Assembly (NCBI GenBank): GCA_947626435.1
Contig: CANQSB010000002.1
Span: forward strand, 124,001-188,000
Source of the DNA: an uncultured Lachnospiraceae bacterium
GTDB taxonomy: Bacteria; Bacillota; Clostridia; Lachnospirales; Lachnospiraceae
Length of the DNA: 64,000 nucleotides
Reading direction: 5' to 3'
Below, in pieces: positions 9,020 through 15,954 of the stretch (position 1 is its first letter; each line of letters starts with the position of its first letter). The translations under genes were made by a program, and so were the position numbers. The notes under the pieces are model-generated. The model was not told the DNA's origin and made no database searches. It saw only the letters and a program-made list of their open reading frames with translations.

Positions 9020-9679
9020 TTGAAGACCTTCGAGCAACCATTATCAATGCAGGAGGAAGGCGAATATCTGGCGCTAATGCACGGCGAGGATAAAGAAGCA
9101 GCCCATAGGGCGCGGCAAATTCTGATAGAAAGAAATCTGCGGCTTGTGGCGCATGTGGCAAAAAAGTACGCAGGCAGCGGCGAGGATATGGAGGACTTGA
9201 TATCAATAGGCACGATAGGACTTATAAAGGCGGTAAACACCTTTAATGCCCAAAAAGGCAGCCGTCTTGCGACATACGCTGCAAGATGCATAGACAACGA
9301 GCTTTTGATGATGTTTCGGGTGCGCAAAAAAATAACGAGGGAAATATCGCTTTATGAGCCGATTGGTACGGATAAGGAGGGCAATGAGATAAACCTGCTC
9401 GACATCTGCGAGCAGGAACAGAGCGACATAGTCGAGGACATGGACACAGCCGCCAAAATCAAATGCCTCTCAAAGCTCATAGACGAAAAACTCGACAGCA
9501 GGGAGCGCCAGATAATAAAGCTGCGTTACGGCGTACTGAACGGCATTAATGACGACAGTGAGATGACGCAAAGAGATATCGGGAAACTCCTGGGCATTTC
9601 CCGAAGCTATGTTTCCCGAATAGAAAAAAAGGCGCTCGGCAAGTTAAAAATCGGACTGCAGGAGGCAAAGCTGTATTAA
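9020..9679 (+). CDS. sigK: Sporulation RNA polymerase sigma factor SigK
   Basis: Late mother-cell sigma factor. Region 1.2/2 is evident in ERNLRLVAHVAKKY, EDLISIGTIGLIKAV and RLATYAARCIDNE, and region 4.2 in TQRDIGKLLGISRSYVSRIEKKAL. The segment PIGTDKEGNEINLLDI is typical of SigE/SigK, and the short N-terminus (KTFEQPLSMQEEGEYL) resembles SigK just past its pro-sequence. The likely start is TTG with a G-rich stretch before it; an ATG at 9050 is the alternative. It encodes 219 residues and is not interrupted by a skin-like element. A sequence CATAGAAT at 8982-8989 resembles a sigma-E -10 box, but no matching -35 box is seen. SigE is the main alternative. Confidence 0.82.
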   Translation: MKTFEQPLSMQEEGEYLALMHGEDKEAAHRARQILIERNLRLVAHVAKKYAGSGEDMEDLISIGTIGLIKAVNTFNAQKGSRLATYAARCIDNELLMMFRVRKKITREISLYEPIGTDKEGNEINLLDICEQEQSDIVEDMDTAAKIKCLSKLIDEKLDSRERQIIKLRYGVLNGINDDSEMTQRDIGKLLGISRSYVSRIEKKALGKLKIGLQEAKLY

Positions 9680-9774
9680 TTTTTTGTATCTTTTGGCATA
9701 TGACGATGCCCGTGGCTATGCAGTGTTCAAGAAGTACGGGCAATAAGGAAAAAAGAGAAAAAGTTATTTGGAGA

Positions 9775-9806
9775 GAAGTCAGCGCTTTTACGGCTGGCTT
9801 CTTTTT
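9775..9806 (+). terminator. Rho-independent terminator after sigK
   Basis: A 9-bp stem (9775-9783 with 9793-9801, one G-T pair) and a 9-base loop are followed by TTTTT. Its position about 95 bases after the sigK stop fits sigK termination. Confidence 0.75.
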
Positions 9807-9811
9807 ATTAT

Positions 9812-9997
9812 GCAGATGCTGCGCATATTTATGAAAAAGCTGAATTAAAAAATATGCGGCAAGTGAATGACCTGCGCACAAAATGCAAAAAAAGGAAGAT
9901 AAAGGTAGATAAAAATGGAAAAGAGATATATACTTATAATGTAAAGAACCAGCTGACTGGCAGGAAGTCTGAAAATTTACAAATAATATTATTTTGA
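9812..9997 (+). pseudogene. Rhs/YD-repeat toxin remnant, copy 1
   Basis: An open stretch with no plausible start, in which the stretch VDKNGKEIYTYNVKNQLTG is a YD-repeat signature of Rhs/WapA polymorphic toxins, followed by a stop at 9995. The part before 9871 (reading ADAAHIYEKAELKNMRQ) is unique to this copy; the part after it is repeated exactly at 11938. In another frame, just downstream, FDYSFDINGSIRSS resumes and runs straight into the immunity gene. The simplest reading is a decayed toxin 3' end with a frameshift. This accounts for most of the 370-base gap between sigK and the first immunity gene. Confidence 0.5.
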
Positions 9998-10060
9998 CTA
10001 TTCCTTTGATATTAATGGCAGTATCAGGAGTAGTAGATTGGAGATTGATATGAGAGAAGT
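9871..10060 (+). repeat. 190-bp direct repeat, copy 1 (immunity cassette boundary)
   Basis: Identical base for base to 11938-12127. It covers the YD-repeat remnant, the ribosome binding site GGAG, the start ATG and the first codons (Met-Arg-Glu-Val) of the downstream immunity gene. Identity stops abruptly inside the fourth codon, where the two immunity genes diverge completely. Confidence 0.97.
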
Positions 10061-10508
10061 GTTTAGTAATATAAGTAAATCATTGACAAGAGAAGATATA
10101 GAAACAATGGAATCAGAGTTAGGCATCACGTTACCAGATAGCTTTATTGATCATTATTTAGTTTATAATGGCGGGATTCCGTCTAAGCCATATTTTTATT
10201 CAGAAGAAGAAGATGTAGAAACGGAGATTCAGATATTTTCACCGATAAAATATGGTTTCAAGGATTTGGATTTAAGAACAGTTGAGCAAAAGTATGTTCT
10301 TTTCAAGGAAAAGTATAATGTGATGTGCCGTTATCTGCCTTTTGCAAATGACTATGGCTCAAATCAAATCTGTATAAATTTAGATAACGGAAAGGTATAT
10401 ATTGTATATATGGATATTGGCGAATTGGATCAAAAGTGCTTTCAGTTTCTTGCAAATGATTTTAGTGAATTTTTGAACGGATTGTCAGAGGAGAGTGTAG
10501 ACGATTAG
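10050..10508 (+). CDS. SUKH (SMI1/KNR4)-family orphan immunity protein
   Basis: A 152-residue acidic cytosolic protein. The pattern is SMI1/KNR4-like: an N-terminal helix (REDIETMESELGITLPDSF), a YLVYNGG turn, then LPFANDYGSNQICINL and a strand ending IVYMD, the usual SUKH order. SUKH proteins neutralise nuclease and other toxins of polymorphic (Rhs/WapA/LXG) systems. ATG 10050 is chosen because GGAG sits six bases before it; a TTG at 10038 is in frame but lacks such a site. No toxin gene is adjacent, so this is an orphan immunity gene next to toxin remnants. Confidence 0.72.
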   Translation: MREVFSNISKSLTREDIETMESELGITLPDSFIDHYLVYNGGIPSKPYFYSEEEDVETEIQIFSPIKYGFKDLDLRTVEQKYVLFKEKYNVMCRYLPFANDYGSNQICINLDNGKVYIVYMDIGELDQKCFQFLANDFSEFLNGLSEESVDD

Positions 10509-10530
10509 TCCTATGGCAGGATAACACAGG

Positions 10531-10614
10531 GCGCGGTACGGCTATAATGCCAGAAACAAAAGCATCCTAGTGCGTGACGGCGAGGGAGAAAATGTGTTGG
10601 GTGGTAATTTATGA
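10531..10614 (+). pseudogene. Second short Rhs-like remnant
   Basis: After the SUKH gene one frame reads ARYGYNARNKSILVRDGEG and ends at a stop at 10612. YGYNARNKSI resembles a YD-repeat unit. The fragment is only 27 codons long with no start, so it is at best a scrap of a toxin core. Confidence 0.3.
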
Positions 10615-10654
10615 GACATGCTGATAAACTTTGACGGTTTCCTTCAATTTATTC

Positions 10655-10684
10655 TTTACAACCCCACAACTATAACGGTATAAT
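10655..10684 (+). promoter_or_regulatory. Predicted sigma-A promoter for the nuclease-like gene
   Basis: TTTACA, 18 bases, TATAAT, located 37 bases before the next start codon. The -10 box matches consensus exactly. Confidence 0.6.
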
Positions 10685-10721
10685 AAACTTGACAAAACAA
10701 AATTCACCAAAGGAGCACTGA

Positions 10722-11699
10722 ATGGCAGAAAATAAAACAAAAGAAACAACCCCTAGGAAAAACGCAAACACCCATACCAAGCCCAGAAAACTGCAGTGGC
10801 ATCCCGCTTTCGGGGCAGCGCTTGAAATGGAGTTTATAAAGGAAAAAGACAGCCTTACCATCAAAAGGGAGCACTTGCTAAATATGAAGCCGTTGCAGGT
10901 AGATTGTCTTGTAGTAAAGAAAGTAAAGGGCATAGTCCTTGAAAATGAGATAGGAAAATTCTTTAAAGAACACAACATTATAGAATACAAATCAGCCAAA
11001 GCCGCGCTGTCAATAGACACAGTATCAAAGGTACAGGCATACGCCTATTTATACAAGGCATACGGAGGGAGCGTTGACAGAATAAGATTTGACGAGATAA
11101 CAGCCACCCTGATACGGGAGTCAAGACCAGAGGCGCTGTTCAGATATCTTGATAAAAACGGCTACAGGGTATCAAACCCATACGGCGGCATATACTACAT
11201 AGAAAGCGGCTTTAATATCCCCACCCAGATAATCGTGGGGAGCGAGCTGGACAGCAGAGAGCATGAATGGCTGCACCTGCTTTCAGGCAGGGTGACAAAG
11301 CAGGAGATGGCGCATGCCATAGAGTATTCCAGAAACACGGAAAGTCAGGAAGAAAGAAACCTGATAGATGCCATATTTGAAGTAAGCGTATCAGCAAATA
11401 AAGAGGTAGTCGAAGAACTGGTGAGAGGAGATGAGACTATGTGCCAGGCACTGATGGAGATAATGAAACCGAAGATTGATGAAATAGTGAATACGGCGGT
11501 ACTACAGGAACGCAGGAAGACCGTCGAACGCGTAGAGAAGGAAATAACCGAACGCGTAGAAAGGGAAACCGCCGAACGCACAATAAAGGCAGCAGTTAAA
11601 AGCCTGCGCCGTTTTAATGCCAGTGATGCAGACATTAAAACAGCACTGGTGGAGGATTACGGCATATCAGAGCAGGAGGCTCTCTTGTATTTGAAATAA
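10722..11699 (+). CDS. PD-(D/E)XK/Rpn-like putative nuclease
   Basis: A 325-residue soluble protein resembling a family common in Lachnospiraceae that is annotated as Rpn-like or PD-(D/E)XK transposase/nuclease-related. Supporting sequence: LENEIGKFFKEHNIIEYKS at about residues 68-87 (an E...EYK motif like a nuclease core), followed by a conserved-looking region around YAYLYKAYGG. The C-terminus is a charged helix built from 8-residue repeats (ERVEKEIT, ERVERETA) encoded by 24-bp tandem repeats at 11526-11573, then a short helical end (ISEQEALLYLK). The start ATG follows AAAGGAGC. It has its own promoter and terminator and lies between the two 190-bp repeats, so it may be cargo. Catalytic activity is not established. 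Confidence 0.55.
   Translation: MAENKTKETTPRKNANTHTKPRKLQWHPAFGAALEMEFIKEKDSLTIKREHLLNMKPLQVDCLVVKKVKGIVLENEIGKFFKEHNIIEYKSAKAALSIDTVSKVQAYAYLYKAYGGSVDRIRFDEITATLIRESRPEALFRYLDKNGYRVSNPYGGIYYIESGFNIPTQIIVGSELDSREHEWLHLLSGRVTKQEMAHAIEYSRNTESQEERNLIDAIFEVSVSANKEVVEELVRGDETMCQALMEIMKPKIDEIVNTAVLQERRKTVERVEKEITERVERETAERTIKAAVKSLRRFNASDADIKTALVEDYGISEQEALLYLK
11526..11573 (+). repeat. Two tandem 24-bp units inside the nuclease-like gene
   Basis: GAACGCGTAGA-initiated units start at 11526 and 11550, and a degenerate third begins at 11574. They encode Glu/Arg-rich 8-residue helical repeats; unit number may vary between strains. Confidence 0.7.
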
Positions 11700-11713
11700 A
11701 ATAAAGTATATTC

Positions 11714-11757
11714 AAAAAGAAGCCAACACAATTTTACTATGTGTCTGGCTTCTTTTT
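11714..11757. terminator. Bidirectional terminator after the nuclease-like gene
   Basis: GAAGCCA (11719-11725) pairs with TGGCTTC (11746-11752) and ACACA with TGTGT inside, flanked by A5 and T5. It lies 15 bases after the stop codon. Confidence 0.75.
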
Positions 11758-11809
11758 ATTGCGTGTCCAGCATAGGCAAAGTCCGACTGGTGAAAGACCG
11801 TAACACGCC

Positions 11810-12064
11810 TTGGCAGCGAAAAGCGCCAATGAGAGTTTAGAATGCCTTTTGCCCCATAGCATGAGTTTGACATCAGAAATGGGGTTGCCTCTGCGGTTTA
11901 GATGTAAGGAATTTCAACAGATAAAATGCAGCTGCGGCCTGCGCACAAAATGCAAAAAAAGGAAGATAAAGGTAGATAAAAATGGAAAAGAGATATATAC
12001 TTATAATGTAAAGAACCAGCTGACTGGCAGGAAGTCTGAAAATTTACAAATAATATTATTTTGA
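11810..12064 (+). pseudogene. Rhs/YD-repeat remnant, copy 2
   Basis: An 84-codon open stretch. The first 40 or so codons (to about 11937) are unrelated to anything I recognise and Cys-rich; the rest is the same YD-repeat segment (IYTYNVKNQLTG) as copy 1, inside the 190-bp direct repeat. No credible start or ribosome binding site is seen. Together with the terminator at 11714-11757 it fills the 417-base gap before the second immunity gene; bases 11758-11809 hold nothing recognisable. Confidence 0.45.
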
Positions 12065-12127
12065 CTATTCCTTTGATATTAATGGCAGTATCAGGAGTAG
12101 TAGATTGGAGATTGATATGAGAGAAGT
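11938..12127 (+). repeat. 190-bp direct repeat, copy 2 (immunity cassette boundary)
   Basis: Exact copy of 9871-10060, same orientation, 2067 bp apart. It supplies the ribosome binding site, start codon and first residues of the Imm22-like gene. Homologous recombination between the copies would delete the SUKH gene and the nuclease-like gene. Confidence 0.97.
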
Positions 12128-12539
12128 TGATTTTGTGGATGCTACATATAACAATGACGATTATATGTCAGTATTTATAGGGGTATGTGAATCAGAAAGT
12201 TTGCTTGAAGAATATATGGAATTAGATTATGATTTATTAGATGACTACTGTATAGGATTTGAATTAGGGGTTGATTTTGGAATCAATACATATGATGAGG
12301 ACTTTATGGTCAGAGTGGTACATGATAAAAGTTCCACTGATATTGATGAAGTCTTTAAGGATGCAGAGGTGTTTGACCTTTCGATATTAAAAAAACAGTA
12401 TCCCAATGGATTTGATCAGCCGTATAATGCGGTAGTGGTGATTGGGCGAATGAAGTATGAGGGAGATATTACAGAAGTCCATAATGAGAAATTCGGATAT
12501 TTCAAGTTTTTAGGTATCTTTAATGAAGAATCTGCCTAG
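12117..12539 (+). CDS. Imm22-like orphan immunity protein
   Basis: A 140-residue, very acidic cytosolic protein. The pattern VFIGVCESESLLEEYMELDY, then FELGVDFGINTYDEDF and a late YNAVVVIGRMKYEGD / YFKFLGIF, matches the Imm22 (DUF4284) layout of a short strand, an acidic helix, a YDEDF motif and C-terminal strands. Imm22 proteins are predicted to protect against nuclease-type polymorphic toxins. The start ATG 12117 has GGAG six bases upstream, inside the direct repeat. As with the SUKH gene, no toxin gene is attached. The TAG stop is followed in the same frame by another coding remnant. Confidence 0.6.
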   Translation: MREVDFVDATYNNDDYMSVFIGVCESESLLEEYMELDYDLLDDYCIGFELGVDFGINTYDEDFMVRVVHDKSSTDIDEVFKDAEVFDLSILKKQYPNGFDQPYNAVVVIGRMKYEGDITEVHNEKFGYFKFLGIFNEESA

Positions 12540-12836
12540 ACACCGACTGAAAGGAAGGCAGTAATAACGGTGGATACCTCTAAAGTTTGCTCGGGTACGA
12601 TTGTTACCCACAAGGCGTTTGGCGCAGGGCAGGTCAAAGGAGTCGATGGAGGTATCATTGTCGTCTCCTTTGGGGGCGAGGATAAAAAATTCCAGTTCCC
12701 CGGCGCTTTTGAGGAGGGTTTCCTAAAATTGGACGAGAAATAAAAATCCCTTTGGGACAAATGGCGCATTATCCGAGATAAACAGGTCAAAGACAATGAA
12801 TACAAGCATTTCAAAACGATAATCTCAGATAATTAG
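12540..12836 (+). pseudogene. Decayed coding fragment after the Imm22-like gene
   Basis: Directly after the immunity stop, and in the same frame, codons read TERKAVITVDTSKV and then a compact domain (GTIVTHKAFGAGQVKGVDGG, VSFGGEDKKFQFPGAF) to a stop at 12741. The frame then continues LWDKWRIIRDKQVKDNEYK to a stop at 12834. The first block resembles a small beta-barrel tail found at the C-terminus of larger Lachnospiraceae proteins; I cannot name the parent. It lacks a convincing start (a GTG at 12570 has no ribosome binding site). It accounts for the 305 bases between the Imm22-like and ATPase genes. Confidence 0.45.
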
Positions 12837-12844
12837 AGACTAGC

Positions 12845-14059
12845 TCAATTCCACTCGCTGGCGGTCAGAAAATCCCGAATATTCCTATGCTTTATTCCAT
12901 TTCGGCTCATGTCAATCTCGTCCATCGTAACGACATATTTAGGAAAATTGTCCCGTATCAGGTCGTAAACGCCAAATTCCCGCATAACAGTATCTTCCGA
13001 GGCAAGCAGATAGGCAACTTGAACATAGAGCTTTTCATTACGCTTATGGCAGACAAAATCAATTTCCCTGTTCCCATATCTGCCTACTGTTACCTTGTAT
13101 CCACGCCTAAGAAGCTCCATGTAAACAATATTTTCAAGAATTAGGTTGATGTCACGCATATTCCCGCCAAACACAGCCTCTCTGATGCCGTGGTCGGCAA
13201 TATAGTATTTTTCATTTGATGCGAGTATCTGCTTACCCTGCAAATCCTCCCTTTTGACCTGATAAAGAAAGTATGCGTCGCAGCAGTATTTGATATAGTT
13301 CAACACAGTCTCTGCCGCTACAGTACGCTGCTCGCTTTTTAGAAACTTTACAAGTGATGTTGCGGAGAAGGCAGTCCCGACATTTGCCATTGCATAGGCA
13401 ATTATCCGTTCCAGCAGATCGATATCGCGTACCTTGTTCCGCTTGACAATATCCTTGAGCTGGACAGAATTAAAAACATCTGTCAGGTACTGTTGGGACG
13501 GTTCCTCGGCATAGTGAAGGTTTGCAAGATACGGCATTCCGCCGGACATCAGATACTTTTGAAAACATTGCTGCACCGTAGCGTCTGAGTCGACCGTATG
13601 ATAAAGCTTCAAAAACTCAGAGAAGGAAAACGGATAAATCACAAATTCCACATACCGCCCGCCGAGGTACGTCGCAAGCTCCCCCGACAGGAGTTTTGCG
13701 TTTGAGCCAGTGATGTAAATATCACAGTCGAGGGAGATGCGCAGAGAATTGACACACTTCTCCCAGCCCTCAACCTCCTGAATTTCATCAAAAAACAGAT
13801 ATACTTTCCCTTCAATGTCTTTTGCCCTTTTCAGGATTTCTTCGTGAAGCGTATTTGCAGTAAGAATACGTGAGTTCCTCATATCCTCAAAATTAATTGA
13901 GATAAAATGTCCAGCCGAGATGCCTGATTCAGTCAGTTCCTCCTTTATCAGCTCCAGCATGACAGATTTTCCGCTTCGCCTTATTCCAGTCATGACTTTG
14001 ATAAGGTCATTCCCGATAAATGGACGGATACGGCTCATATAGGTTTCACGTTTAATCAT
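12845..14059 (-). CDS. AAA ATPase with DUF4143 domain
   Basis: A 404-residue protein of the AAA_14 plus DUF4143 family, widespread and often multicopy in gut anaerobes; no biochemical function is established, and it is sometimes grouped with defence or toxin-antitoxin-like accessory genes. The Walker A motif GIRRSGKS (about residues 25-32) and Walker B YLFFDEIQEV (about 100) lie in the N-terminal half, and the DUF4143 region with restriction-nuclease-like residues (REIDFVCHKRNEKLYVQV) lies in the C-terminal third. The start at 14059 is chosen because AAGGGGAT precedes it at good spacing; an upstream ATG at 14101 lacks one. It is the only long minus-strand gene of the island. Confidence 0.88.
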   Translation of the reverse strand: MIKRETYMSRIRPFIGNDLIKVMTGIRRSGKSVMLELIKEELTESGISAGHFISINFEDMRNSRILTANTLHEEILKRAKDIEGKVYLFFDEIQEVEGWEKCVNSLRISLDCDIYITGSNAKLLSGELATYLGGRYVEFVIYPFSFSEFLKLYHTVDSDATVQQCFQKYLMSGGMPYLANLHYAEEPSQQYLTDVFNSVQLKDIVKRNKVRDIDLLERIIAYAMANVGTAFSATSLVKFLKSEQRTVAAETVLNYIKYCCDAYFLYQVKREDLQGKQILASNEKYYIADHGIREAVFGGNMRDINLILENIVYMELLRRGYKVTVGRYGNREIDFVCHKRNEKLYVQVAYLLASEDTVMREFGVYDLIRDNFPKYVVTMDEIDMSRNGIKHRNIRDFLTASEWN

Positions 14060-14168
14060 GAAAATCATCCCCTTTTTGTAAGTATTTTTAGTATATGCCA
14101 AATATAGTGGAAAATCAAGGCAATTATCAGAATTTTATAATATATAACTTATAAATTTAAATCTTTAA

Positions 14169-14279
14169 CACAAATTAGAGATTATAGGAGATGTTTTAAA
14201 GCCTGCGCTTTCGTACAGCATTGTGCCGAATAAACATTCATGCGTTAAGTATGTGGAGAATGTTATGGTTTTGTATTAA
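14169..14279 (+). other. Possible gene scrap in the 333-base gap before comM
   Basis: Between the ATPase start and comM one frame reads IGDVLKPALSYSIVPNKHSC and ends KYVENVMVLY-stop, with no start codon. The composition looks coding-like, but I recognise no family. Otherwise the gap is AT-rich with promoters for the flanking genes. Confidence 0.2.
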
Positions 14280-14314
14280 TTTTTACATTTCAAACGCTAT
14301 TTTTCCCAAAAATA

Positions 14315-14343
14315 TTGTCAATATGAAAACTTTGTGATATAAA
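14315..14343 (+). promoter_or_regulatory. Predicted sigma-A promoter of comM
   Basis: TTGTCA, 17 bases, TATAAA, 49 bases before the comM start. Spacing and both boxes are close to consensus. Confidence 0.65.
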
Positions 14344-14392
14344 TACCAATTACAGGCTGAAAATTTTTACGCATCAACGAAAGGAGCAGTTA

Positions 14393-15916
14393 ATGTACAG
14401 CAGAGTTATCACAGGGACAATATACGGAATAGGCAGCCGCCTTGCATATGTCGAAACCGACTGTTCAAAAGGCATGCCAAGCTTTGAGATGGTAGGACAG
14501 CTAAGCGGAGAGGTAAAGGAGGCAAAGGAGCGTGTCCGCGTATCGCTTAAAAATGCAGGCATGGAGATACCGCCCGCGCGTCTCACAGTGAGCATATCTC
14601 CCGCGGATATGCGCAAGGAAGGCGCATCATATGATTTGCCGATAGCCATAGGCATACTCATTTCGCTGGGACACCTTGATGGGCAGCAGGTAAAGGACAC
14701 ACTCATCATAGGCGAGTTGGGGCTTAACGGCGAGGTCAAGGCAGTAAAAGGCGTGCTTCCCATAGTGCAGAGGGCAAAGGAGGAGGGCATAAAATGCTGT
14801 ATTCTGCCAAGCGCAAACGCAGGTGAAGGCGCAATTATAGAGGGCATAGACATAATAGGAGTAAATGATTTAAAACAGACAATAGCTTATCTTTCTGAGA
14901 ATAGCCAAGGCAGGGCGCAGATGATAAAACCCGCAAAAGCCGCCCCTGAAGGGCTTGACGCAGATGAGTACGACGTTGATTTTTCAGAGATAAGCGGGCA
15001 GGAAAATGTAAAGCGCGCGGCGGAGATAGCGGCGGCAGGCTTTCACCATATGCTTATGATAGGACCTCCCGGCTCTGGCAAGACCATGATAGCAAAGCGC
15101 ATACCTACGATTTTGCCAAGTCTTACAAGGGAGGAGGGCTTGGAAGTATCGTCAATATACAGCGTAGCGGGGCTGCTTGACGACAAACGCGCATTAATAA
15201 GGACACGACCTTTTCTAAATCCGCATCACACCATATCGGAGCAGGCGCTCGCAGGCGGCGGACGCATACCAAAGCCTGGGCTTATATCGCTTGCGCACAG
15301 AGGAGTCCTGTTTATGGACGAGCTTCCCGAATTTAAGAAAAACACGCTGGAAATATTACGCCAGCCGCTTGAAGACAAAAAAATACATATAGCGCGCACA
15401 TACGCAAGCTACACGTACCCCTCCGATTTTATGCTTGTGGCGGCAATGAATCCATGCCCATGCGGGTATTTCCCTGATAGAAACAGGTGCAAATGCTCAT
15501 ACACAGACGTAAAACGCTATGTGTCAAAAATATCAGGACCTATAATGGACAGGATAGACCTTACGGTGGAGGCGCCAAAGGTGGAAATAAAACAGCTTTC
15601 AGCGGCTAAAAAGACGGAGAGCAGCAAATCAATAAAGGCGCGTGTTGAAAAAGCGCGTGTCCGCCAGCTTGAGCGCTTTGAGGGTACACGCTACCGATTC
15701 AATGCCGAGCTTGGCGTGGAGGACATAAAAAAATACTGTCAGCTCGGCACAAAGGAGCAGGAGCTTATAGAGCAGATTTTTAATGTAATGAATCTTTCCG
15801 CCAGAGTGTACCACAAGCTTATAAAAGTGGCACGCACCATAGCGGATTTGGACGGCAGCGGCAAAATAACCACCGACCATATAAGCGAGGCAGTAGGCTA
15901 TCGCATAACAATGTAA
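14393..15916 (+). CDS. comM: YifB/ComM-family Mg-chelatase-like AAA ATPase
   Basis: Hexameric helicase-like ATPase; ComM homologues promote branch migration during natural transformation and recombination. It has 507 residues, the usual size: an N-terminal ribosomal-S5-like ChlI domain (about 1-165, GMPSFEMVGQ and PARLTVSISPAD), an AAA core with Walker A GPPGSGKT (about 225) and Walker B VLFMDELPEF (about 305), a CPCGYFPD / CKCSY cysteine-containing loop, and the C-terminal Mg-chelatase helical domain. The ATG follows AAAGGAGC. dprA begins 38 bases downstream, which supports a DNA-uptake/recombination role. Confidence 0.93.
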   Translation: MYSRVITGTIYGIGSRLAYVETDCSKGMPSFEMVGQLSGEVKEAKERVRVSLKNAGMEIPPARLTVSISPADMRKEGASYDLPIAIGILISLGHLDGQQVKDTLIIGELGLNGEVKAVKGVLPIVQRAKEEGIKCCILPSANAGEGAIIEGIDIIGVNDLKQTIAYLSENSQGRAQMIKPAKAAPEGLDADEYDVDFSEISGQENVKRAAEIAAAGFHHMLMIGPPGSGKTMIAKRIPTILPSLTREEGLEVSSIYSVAGLLDDKRALIRTRPFLNPHHTISEQALAGGGRIPKPGLISLAHRGVLFMDELPEFKKNTLEILRQPLEDKKIHIARTYASYTYPSDFMLVAAMNPCPCGYFPDRNRCKCSYTDVKRYVSKISGPIMDRIDLTVEAPKVEIKQLSAAKKTESSKSIKARVEKARVRQLERFEGTRYRFNAELGVEDIKKYCQLGTKEQELIEQIFNVMNLSARVYHKLIKVARTIADLDGSGKITTDHISEAVGYRITM

Positions 15917-15954
15917 AAAATATACACATTATTAATAGAAGAAATGGAAAATAT

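Noticed and set aside
9020-9679. A skin-like prophage interruption of sigK
   Set aside because: The sigK frame is continuous from region 1.2 to region 4.2.
11758-11937. Group II intron or insertion sequence remnant before repeat copy 2
   Set aside because: No reverse transcriptase, transposase or terminal inverted repeats could be recognised; the stretch is just unassigned.
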